A stretch of 64,000 bases of DNA from Microbacterium sp. H1-D42 (lineage in GTDB: Bacteria > Actinomycetota > Actinomycetes > Actinomycetales > Microbacteriaceae). The stretch lies in NCBI RefSeq assembly GCF_022637555.1, contig NZ_CP093342.1, positions 992,001 to 1,056,000 on the forward strand. Reading direction: 5' to 3'. Position numbers and translations under genes: made by a program. The notes under the pieces were generated by a model. It made no database searches. It saw only the letters and a program-made list of their open reading frames with translations, and was not told the origin of the DNA. Within the stretch, counting starts at the first letter, position 1. Every line of letters begins with the position of its first letter. Below are positions 56,537-64,000 of the stretch, in pieces.

Positions 56537-56708
56537 CGAGGAGCGTCAGCGCATCGTCCGCGTCGCCGGCTCGCGTCGTGCGCAGCTGACGCCAGTGCAG
56601 GGCACGACGTCTGAGCCGCATGCGCGCGCGGATCGCAAGTCGCCCCCGAAGGACGAGCGCGGCCCGAATGATGAGCGGATGCTGGGCGACGTACCCCCGC
56701 ACTACTGA
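56529..56708 (+). CDS. 59-residue protein co-translated with the helicase-like gene
   Basis: A small, charged protein beginning MADEERQRIVRVAGSRRAQLT, largely disordered, Arg/Asp/Pro-rich, ending GDVPPHY. It overlaps the helicase-like gene by 8 bp, so the two are translationally coupled. A similar tail motif (RRVAGSRRAQ...DVPPHY) is one I recall downstream of the same gene in other Microbacteriaceae; I cannot confirm that here. Confidence 0.6.
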   Translation: MADEERQRIVRVAGSRRAQLTPVQGTTSEPHARADRKSPPKDERGPNDERMLGDVPPHY

Positions 56709-56745
56709 TCTTCACGCCACGAGGCGAATCGCACCCGCAACGCAA

Positions 56746-56773
56746 GATGCCCCGGCCGAAGGGCCGGGGCATC
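56746..56773. terminator. Bidirectional terminator between helicase operon and mscL
   Basis: A perfect 12-bp stem GATGCCCCGGCC/GGCCGGGGCATC with loop GAAG lies between convergent genes. Confidence 0.85.
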
Positions 56774-56791
56774 CGATGCAGGTGAGCGGAA

Positions 56792-57199
56792 TCAGCTGGC
56801 GCTGCTCTTTCGCAGCGCGTCGCGGATCTCGATGAGCAGCTCCTGCTCGCTCGGCAGGGTCTCTTCCTCGACGGCGGGGTTCTTGGCGGCCTGGTGCTCC
56901 TTGTACTTGTTCATCGGCACGACGAAGACGAAGTAGACGACGAGCGCGACAGCGAAGAAGCTGATCAGGGCCGAGATGAGCTCGCCGATCGGGAACGTGA
57001 CCTCCTGGCCGTAAAGACCCGTGACCGTCCAGCCGACCTTGCCGGCGGCATCTGCCGCGAAGAACAGTGAGACCAGTGGGGTGATGATCGCCGACACCAC
57101 GGCGTTGACGATGGCGGTGAACGCTCCGCCGATGACAACAGCGACGGCGAGGTCGATGACGTTGCCCTTGGTGATGAATTCCTTGAAGCCCTGAATCAT
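56792..57199 (-). CDS. mscL: Large-conductance mechanosensitive channel MscL
   Basis: A 135-residue homopentameric tension-gated channel that releases solutes in osmotic downshock. The N-terminal MIQGFKEFITKGNVIDLAVAVVIGGAFTAIVNA and second helix near 75-100 are typical; a charged cytoplasmic C-terminal helix follows. The ATG at 57199 fits the family; the longer frame does not. FmdB-like and cyclo-ligase genes lie upstream in the same direction. Confidence 0.95.
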   Translation of the reverse strand: MIQGFKEFITKGNVIDLAVAVVIGGAFTAIVNAVVSAIITPLVSLFFAADAAGKVGWTVTGLYGQEVTFPIGELISALISFFAVALVVYFVFVVPMNKYKEHQAAKNPAVEEETLPSEQELLIEIRDALRKSSAS

Positions 57200-57224
57200 G
57201 GCGACCCCCTGTATATCGGTGACC

Positions 57225-57497
57225 TCAGTTCGAGGCCGGAGCCTTCGCGGGCGCCGGGCTGGTGCTCGTCGAAGAATCCGATTTCGATGATGCCTGATCC
57301 TTCTTCGCACCGCCAGCATTGCTGCGCGAGTCGGTGCGGTAGAAGCCGGACCCGTTGAAGGTCACCCCGATCGATCCGTACTGCTTGCGCAGCGATCCGC
57401 CGCATTCGGGGCAGACCGTGAGGGCGTCGTCGGAGAAGCTCTGCACGGCATCGAAGCGGTGATCGCAAGAAGTGCAGGCGTAGGCGTAGGTGGGCAT
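57225..57497 (-). CDS. FmdB-type zinc-ribbon protein
   Basis: A 90-residue protein with an N-terminal zinc ribbon: CTSC-x19-CPEC (MPTYAYACTSCDHRF... VCPECGG), the FmdB/CxxC_CXXC_SSSS signature, then a Ser/Ala-rich low-complexity tail. Function uncertain; family members are regulatory or ribosome-associated proteins. It is the gene between the cyclo-ligase and mscL. Confidence 0.87.
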   Translation of the reverse strand: MPTYAYACTSCDHRFDAVQSFSDDALTVCPECGGSLRKQYGSIGVTFNGSGFYRTDSRSNAGGAKKDQASSKSDSSTSTSPAPAKAPASN

Positions 57498-57508
57498 GAG
57501 GCTCCCTG

Positions 57509-58105
57509 TCAGTTCCGTGCGGGCGAGAGCGTGATGGTCTGCGTCGGTGTGATGACGCCGTCCACCGGCTGGTCGTGGACCTCGCGCGGCAGTGAATCGA
57601 GTATCTCCGAATCATAGATGACTGCGAACACCGGAGGGCATTTCTCCATCGATCCGATGGTCTTGTCGAAGTAGCCGCGCCCCCACCCCAGCCGAGTGCC
57701 GGAGCGATCGATGGCGGCCGCGGGGATGATCATCAGGTCGACGTCGTTCACCGCGATGGGGCCGAGCACCTCGCCCGTCGGCTCCGGCAGACCGTACAGA
57801 CCCTCGTTGACGTCGTCGGTGTCGTCGGCGACGGCCCAGTCGAGCAGACCGTCGGCGCGAGTGATGGGCAGCAGCACTCGGATGCCCCGCTCGATCGCGC
57901 CGCGCAGGAACGTCCTGGTCTCCGGCTCGGTCATCGTGGAGAGGAAGCACGACACGGACTGCGCGCCGTGCGCGGCCACCAGCGCGTCCAGCTGCGCGGC
58001 GATCCCGACGGCTGCCTCATCGCGCTGGGCTTCGGAGAGCAGTTGGCGGCGCTCCCGCAGCTCGGCCCGCAGCGCCCGCTTCTGCTGTTCTGCTTCGCTC
58101 GACAT
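57509..58105 (-). CDS. 5-formyltetrahydrofolate cyclo-ligase
   Basis: A 198-residue MTHFS-family enzyme converting 5-formyl-THF to 5,10-methenyl-THF with ATP. The family motif GWGRGYFDK near residue 140 is intact, and the N-terminal ALRAELRERRQLLS is typical. ATG 58105 is chosen because -10 TATGCT (58113-58118) ends seven bases upstream and overlaps the other candidate ATG at 58117. It is divergent from galU with both leaderless promoters side by side. Confidence 0.9.
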   Translation of the reverse strand: MSSEAEQQKRALRAELRERRQLLSEAQRDEAAVGIAAQLDALVAAHGAQSVSCFLSTMTEPETRTFLRGAIERGIRVLLPITRADGLLDWAVADDTDDVNEGLYGLPEPTGEVLGPIAVNDVDLMIIPAAAIDRSGTRLGWGRGYFDKTIGSMEKCPPVFAVIYDSEILDSLPREVHDQPVDGVITPTQTITLSPARN

Positions 58106-58189
58106 GCCACCGAGCATACGTGTGCGACGCGGGACGGAGACCTCATGGATGCCGCGGATGGGCGCTTCCGCGCGGCTATGCTATGCCGC

Positions 58190-59071
58190 ATGGCGAAGAT
58201 CAAAGCGGTCATCCCGGCCGCAGGACTGGGAACGCGCTTCCTGCCCGCGACGAAGGCGATGCCGAAGGAGATGCTGCCGGTCGTCGACAAGCCGGCCATC
58301 CAATATGTCGTGGAAGAGGCGGTCGCGGCCGGCATCCAGGACATCCTCGTCATCATCGGCCGCAACAAGAACGCGATCTCCGACCACTTCGACGCCGTGC
58401 CAGAGCTCGAGGGCCGGCTGCAGCAGAAGGGCGACCACAGTCGCCTGGAGCGCGTCATGAAATCGAGCGAGATGGCCGACATCCATTTCGTCCGACAGGG
58501 TGAACCGAAGGGGCTGGGGCATGCCGTGCTGCGAGCCCGCACTCATGTGGGCGACAGCTCGTTCGCCGTGCTGCTGGGCGATGATCTCATCGACGAGCAC
58601 GAGACGCTGCTCCCCGACATGATCGCCGCCCATGAGCGCACCGGTGCAGCCGTGATCGCGCTGATGCGCGTCGCCCCTGAGCAGATCCACCTGTATGGAG
58701 CGGCAGCCGTCGAGACGACCGATGTCGACGATGTGGTCACCGTCACCGGGCTCGTCGAGAAGCCGTCCGCCGAGGAGGCCCCATCGAATCTCGCGGTGAT
58801 CGGTCGCTACGTGCTGCCGCCTGCGGTGTTCGACGTGCTCGAGCACACGCAGCCCGGCAAGGGCGGTGAGATCCAGCTGACCGATGCGCTGCAGGAGCTG
58901 GCCTCCGCACCGGACGGACCTGGAGTGGTCGGCGTGGTCTTCGACGGCCGACGCTACGACACGGGTGATCGGGTGGACTACATCAAGGCGATCGTGCAGC
59001 TCGCAGTGGATCGGAATGACCTCGGCAGCGACCTTCGGCCCTGGCTGAAGGACTTTGCCTCGCGGCTGTAG
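58190..59071 (+). CDS. galU: UTP-glucose-1-phosphate uridylyltransferase
   Basis: A 293-residue nucleotidyltransferase making UDP-glucose. The nucleotide loop AAGLGTRFLPATKAMPKEMLP is at residues about 9-30, followed by HFVRQGEPKGLGHAVL, and the C-terminal pattern KGGEIQLTDALQ. A -10 TATGCT (58177-58182) lies seven bases before the ATG. The GNAT gene follows closely. Confidence 0.95.
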   Translation: MAKIKAVIPAAGLGTRFLPATKAMPKEMLPVVDKPAIQYVVEEAVAAGIQDILVIIGRNKNAISDHFDAVPELEGRLQQKGDHSRLERVMKSSEMADIHFVRQGEPKGLGHAVLRARTHVGDSSFAVLLGDDLIDEHETLLPDMIAAHERTGAAVIALMRVAPEQIHLYGAAAVETTDVDDVVTVTGLVEKPSAEEAPSNLAVIGRYVLPPAVFDVLEHTQPGKGGEIQLTDALQELASAPDGPGVVGVVFDGRRYDTGDRVDYIKAIVQLAVDRNDLGSDLRPWLKDFASRL

Positions 59072-59086
59072 GGCTCGAAGGTGATC

Positions 59087-59707
59087 ATGCAGTTCGAAGC
59101 GCCCGCTCCGTTGCAGCACGGCCGTATCGGCTTGCGCATCGTGCGTCCTCGTGACGCGCGGATCCTGCAGAAGGAGCTGCTGGCGAACCGCTCCTGGCTG
59201 CAGCCATGGGAGGCGACGATTCCAGGGGGAGTCGCGACCTTCGACATGCGTGTCAGCATCCGACGCCTGCTTCAGCAGCATCGCGACGGCGGCGGGTACC
59301 CGTTCGTGATGGAGTACGACGGCGAGATCGCGGGTCAGCTCAACGTCTGGGGCGTCGCACGCGGCTCGCTCTCCTCGGCGACCATCGGCTACTGGGTCAG
59401 TGAGCGCTTCGCGGGGCGGGCCATCACCACGACGGCGGTCGCCATGGCGACGGATGCCGCGTTCAGCCAGTACGGGCTGCATCGCATGGAGATCTGCATC
59501 CGCCCGGAGAACCGCGCGAGTCTGCGCGTCGTGCAGAAACTTGGCTTCCGCTACGAGGGGCTGCGGCGCCGGTACATCCACATCGACGGGGATTGGCGTG
59601 ATCATTACGCCTTCGCGCTGACGAGGGAGGACGTGCCGCGAGGAGTCCTGGCGCGATGGTTGTCGGGCCAGGCACCCGAGGATGCGGCGGCGATTCCCCC
59701 CTTCTGA
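59087..59707 (+). CDS. GNAT-family N-acetyltransferase (RimJ-like)
   Basis: A 206-residue acetyltransferase. The acetyl-CoA binding pattern (GYWVSERFAGRAITTTAV, motif A) and the C-terminal NRASLRVVQKLGFRYEGLRRRYIHIDGDWRDH match RimJ/RimL protein or small-molecule acetyltransferases. ATG 59087 is chosen because GAAGG is well spaced; GTG 59081 is possible. It is 15 bp after galU, so probably co-transcribed. Confidence 0.88.
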   Translation: MQFEAPAPLQHGRIGLRIVRPRDARILQKELLANRSWLQPWEATIPGGVATFDMRVSIRRLLQQHRDGGGYPFVMEYDGEIAGQLNVWGVARGSLSSATIGYWVSERFAGRAITTTAVAMATDAAFSQYGLHRMEICIRPENRASLRVVQKLGFRYEGLRRRYIHIDGDWRDHYAFALTREDVPRGVLARWLSGQAPEDAAAIPPF

Positions 59708-59789
59708 TCTCGGCGGCGGTTGAGGCAGTCGCGGCGACACGCGACCGAATGTTTCAAACCCCTGCATGTGGTCGCTTACCGTGGTCTCT

Positions 59790-60650
59790 ATGGACGGGCC
59801 GGTGCTGAGTGGGGGCGTGATCGTACTGGTCGCGGTGCTGCTGTGGGCCCTGTACTTCCTGCCCAGCTGGCGGGGCCGTCATCAGTACTACTCCGCAGAG
59901 CGCAATGCTGTGCGTCTGAACCAGGCGCTGCGTGTGCTGGCTGAGACGAGCGAGACGCCGGACGAAGTGCGGCTCGAGCTCACAGCGCGCACGGCTCTCG
60001 CGCAGCAGCGGCTCGCGAAGCGGGTGCAGTCCGAGAAGGAGAGCGCTCAGCTCGAGCAGCTGCGCCAGGAGCTCGCCGCGACGAGACAGGATCCTGTGCT
60101 GCGTCAGGCGCGTGCGCGCCGTCGGGTGAGACTGGCTGCCAGTGCGGTGTCGCTCATCGGCGTCGGGATGCTGGGGTTCGGCATCTGGCAGGTCGTCGCA
60201 GCGGGCGGGTGGATGCTCGCCGTCAGCGGTCTGCTGGTGGCGGTCGTCGGTGCCGCCGTCCTGATGCGGATGGCGCGGGTGGCCCGAGTTGCTGCGCGCC
60301 GCGCGCAGCGACCCGTCGTGCAGGAGAGCATGGAGCGGGTGTCGCCGCCGCTGCACGACCAGGGGCCGGCGTACTGGACGCCGCGCCCTCTGCCACAGCC
60401 GATGGTGACTGTCACCGGTTCTCGCGCCCAGAGCGCGCAGGCCGAGATGGATGCCCAGGAGGAGCGGCGCCGCGCTGCCCGTCGTGCCGAGTTGCGCCGT
60501 CGCGCAGAGGAACTCGCGCCGCCCGCGCCGACTGCCCTGCCGGTGGTGGCGGATGCCGGCGAGTCGCCCTACGCCAAGATGGGCGTGGTCGACGATGCCG
60601 AGATCGAGGCGCACGTGCGACAGCTGCTGGCACGTCGAGCCGCCGGCTGA
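59790..60650 (+). CDS. Membrane protein with coiled-coil segments, unknown function
   Basis: A 286-residue protein: one N-terminal helix (about 8-28), a helical, Arg/Glu/Gln-rich stretch likely to form a coiled coil (about 45-105), a pair of helices (about 115-165) and a basic C-terminal region. No known domain. -10 TACCGT (59777-59782) lies seven bases before the ATG, which excludes the longer frame. It precedes tRNA-Ala. Confidence 0.72.
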   Translation: MDGPVLSGGVIVLVAVLLWALYFLPSWRGRHQYYSAERNAVRLNQALRVLAETSETPDEVRLELTARTALAQQRLAKRVQSEKESAQLEQLRQELAATRQDPVLRQARARRRVRLAASAVSLIGVGMLGFGIWQVVAAGGWMLAVSGLLVAVVGAAVLMRMARVARVAARRAQRPVVQESMERVSPPLHDQGPAYWTPRPLPQPMVTVTGSRAQSAQAEMDAQEERRRAARRAELRRRAEELAPPAPTALPVVADAGESPYAKMGVVDDAEIEAHVRQLLARRAAG

Positions 60651-60677
60651 TCGCGTGATATTCTGACTGAGGTTCAA

Positions 60678-60750
60678 GGGCCTATGGCGCAGTTGGTAGC
60701 GCGCCTCGTTCGCATCGAGGAGGTCAGGGGTTCGAATCCCCTTAGGTCCA
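60678..60750 (+). tRNA. tRNA-Ala (anticodon CGC)
   Basis: A 73-nt cloverleaf: acceptor GGGCCTA/TAGGTCC with one G-U pair, anticodon stem CCTCG/CGAGG with loop TTCGCAT, T-loop GTTCGAATC. Reads GCG. Confidence 0.96.
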
Positions 60751-60760
60751 CCGACTGAAG

Positions 60761-60797
60761 AAGATCCCCCTCCGCACAGAGCGCGGAGGGGGATCTT
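60761..60797 (+). terminator. Terminator after tRNA-Ala
   Basis: A 15-bp stem (60761-60775 with 60783-60797) with a 7-nt loop, followed by one more T. Confidence 0.85.
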
Positions 60798-60861
60798 TGG
60801 GTCCGGCCCTCTTCCCTTCCGCGTCCGAGCACACCTGAGATGATCGGTGTGGAGGACTCCC

Positions 60862-61376
60862 ATGGACACCAGGCTCGCCGCCGACACGTCGACGGGCGCG
60901 GTGACGTTGCGCGTCGCGGACCTCGACGCGATGATCCGCTACTACACGCGGGCAGTGCCGTTGCAGCTGCTGAGCCATGAAGGATCCCGCGCTGTCATCG
61001 GGCGGGGGACCAGGCCAGTGCTGATTCTCGAGCACGCTCCCGAACTGCGTCAGGCGTCACCAGGACAGGCGGGGCTGCTCCACACCGCGATCCTGTTCGA
61101 CAGAGAGGCCGCCCTCGCTGCCGCTGTGCGCTCCGTTGCGACGCATGCGCCGCGCACCTTCACGGGCAGCGCCGACCACCTGGACCTGGATGAACGGGAA
61201 GGTGCAGATGTCGACAGACCACCTCGATCCCGCCACCTACTTCAGGAGCAGCGCGGTTCGTCAGCGCCGGTGCAGACGACCTCGGAGCGCTGGGGGAGAG
61301 ACTCGCTCATTTCGCAGTGCCCGTCGCCGATGACGGTCGGACGCTGACGCTCGAGGATCTATGGGGAACGTGGTGA
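60862..61376 (+). pseudogene. VOC (glyoxalase/bleomycin-resistance) family pseudogene
   Basis: The first 115 codons encode a normal first half of a VOC dioxygenase-like protein (VTLRVADLDAMIRYYTRAV...LLHTAILF). After GSADHL the normal continuation, including the metal-binding Glu loop (family pattern ADPEGNGIELY), is missing, and the frame changes: codons from about 61184 onward resume the family sequence in another frame (WTWMNGKVQMSTDHLDPATYF), and from about 61267 in a third frame (AGADDLGALGERLAHF...LTLEDLWGTW). At least one deletion and one further frameshift have destroyed the gene. Confidence 0.82.
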
Positions 61377-61595
61377 GGGCGAAAACCGCGGAATGACGAG
61401 GCGACACGCCCGACCTGCAGCGCTGATTTGCCCGATCCCGGGGATCCGCGTAACTTATTACTTGTTCGCCCCACAGGGTAGAGCGGAAGGCCGGAAGGCC
61501 TGGCTCCCCTCAAGTGGCAAACACCCACCTCTCGCTCATCTTCTGATGGACGACCTCGTGTCGGAGAGTGTGGCTGTCCCGCCGGGAACGTCGAT
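61377..61595 (+). other. Region upstream of the rrn promoters
   Basis: About 220 bp without a gene. It contains the sequence around 61450 (CGTAACTTATTACTTGTTCG), AT-rich compared with its surroundings, which could be an upstream activating element or a further promoter for the rrn operon. I see no ORF worth reporting. Confidence 0.4.
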
Positions 61596-61623
61596 TTGAC
61601 AAGCCGGCCGAGACGGATAAGCT
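61596..61623 (+). promoter_or_regulatory. rrn promoter P1
   Basis: TTGACA (61596-61601), a 16-bp spacer and TAAGCT (61618-61623). The -35 is a perfect consensus. Confidence 0.85.
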
Positions 61624-61679
61624 AGAGAAGTTGCCCAAACGGGCAGCCGATCCGGACTTCTCCCTCACGGTCAGTCGAT

Positions 61680-61707
61680 TTGACAGCCTGAGCGAGACGG
61701 ATAAGAT
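61680..61707 (+). promoter_or_regulatory. rrn promoter P2
   Basis: TTGACA (61680-61685), a 16-bp spacer and TAAGAT (61702-61707), 84 bp downstream of P1 with nearly identical flanks (GTCGATTTGACA, GAGACGGATAAG, GAAGTTGCCC), so one arose from the other by duplication. Confidence 0.87.
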
Positions 61708-61966
61708 TGTGAAGTTGCCCTGCGCTTCTTGCCTTTGTTGGTGGGTGTGCGGGTGCGTCCGATCCTTGAGAACTCAACAGCGTGCACTTGTCAAATGCCA
61801 AATAACCTCGACTCCAACTTTTGTTGGGGTGAGATTCCTTTGGATCAAAGTCCAGGCCTTTTTGGTCTGGCGTATGGATGATGTCAGCAATGATTGAACC
61901 ATTTTGGTCATGATTGAACTCGCTGCCTTCTCGCCTTTTTCCGGTGGGTTGGTATGCATTCGTTTT
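61708..61966 (+). promoter_or_regulatory. rrn leader with antitermination-like element
   Basis: The leader is more AT-rich than the rest. TTGAGAACTCAACAG (61766-61780) reappears with one change in the 16S-23S spacer (63783-63797, TTGAGAACTACACAG), as expected of paired boxA/nut-like antitermination elements. Small hairpins (ACTCCAAC/GTTGGGGT near 61809) follow. Confidence 0.6.
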
Positions 61967-63867
<1,901 letters not shown>

Positions 63868-64000
63868 AAGTCTTTAAGAGCAAACGGTGGATGCCTTGGC
63901 ATCTGGAGCCGAAGAAGGACGTAGCAATCTGCGATAAGCCTCGGGGAGTGGATAAGCACACTTTGATCCGAGGGTGTCCGAATGGGGAAACCCCGCCAGG
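63868..64000 (+). rRNA. 23S ribosomal RNA, 5' end (continues past window)
   Basis: Begins near AAGTCTTTAAGAGCAAACGG and continues with GGTGGATGCCTTGGCATC, the conserved 5' domain of 23S rRNA. Only 133 bp are in the window. Confidence 0.95.

Overview
The window is chromosomal DNA of a high-GC actinobacterium, most likely Microbacterium or a close relative in the Microbacteriaceae. The evidence is the codon bias, the 16S rRNA gene at the right end, the conserved block lpqE-like / carD / ispDF / cysS / 2'-O-methyltransferase, a GlnR-type orphan regulator, Lsr2, DUF3027, DUF3263 and DUF4032 genes, and many promoters whose -10 hexamer lies 6-7 nt before the start codon (leaderless mRNAs). No phage, integron, CRISPR array or intact insertion sequence was seen.

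Layout. 1-2835: end of a DipZ-like thioredoxin protein, the SigK/RskA sigma/anti-sigma pair and an unknown gene. 2851-5065: a candidate small RNA, pabC, and a Vsr-like (DUF559) nuclease gene bracketed by two 88-bp quasi-palindromes. 5129-13182: phosphate uptake operon pstSCAB behind a PHO box, then ppk, a NUDIX/phosphatase and a GlnR-like regulator. 13243-16179: small membrane proteins, a nitrobindin-like protein, a YgfZ-like protein and gpmA. 16243-19065: phoU and senX3-regX3 around a second PHO box. 19138-23991: lpqE-like, carD, ispDF, cysS, rRNA methyltransferase. 24049-33254: mixed metabolism and stress genes (SDR, DUF4032 kinase-like, UgpC/MsiK ATPase, a thioredoxin-fold protein without CxxC, tRNA-Thr, SRAP, YdcZ exporter, nitroreductase, MsrB). 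33286-38504: groEL under two CIRCE sites, a WXG100 protein, a two-component system and a TetR regulator with twin palindromic operators. 38613-47718: epoxide-hydrolase-like enzyme, CPBP protease, XPB helicase with its neighbour, a cold-shock protein and serC. 47818-52661: DtxR/IdeR regulator with its box, M23 peptidase, an attenuator-like leader before an HNH nuclease, tRNA-Arg, Lsr2, a LuxR regulator and an alkyltransferase-like protein without the catalytic Cys. 52829-56708: a 1235-residue degenerate helicase-nuclease with a small co-translated partner. 56792-60650: mscL, FmdB-type zinc ribbon, 5-FTHF cyclo-ligase, galU, GNAT, membrane protein. 60678-64000: tRNA-Ala, a VOC pseudogene and the start of an rrn operon (tandem promoters, 16S, spacer, 23S start).

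How the genes connect. Phosphate starvation is the clearest theme: SenX3-RegX3 should read PHO boxes in front of pstS and between phoU and senX3, while Ppk stores phosphate as polyphosphate. HrcA should control groEL through CIRCE, and a DtxR/IdeR-type repressor probably controls itself. The least ordinary pieces are the nuclease gene between two long palindromes, the helicase-like protein with altered Walker A and B motifs, and two candidate RNA elements (2851-2936 minus strand; about 49648-49796 plus strand).
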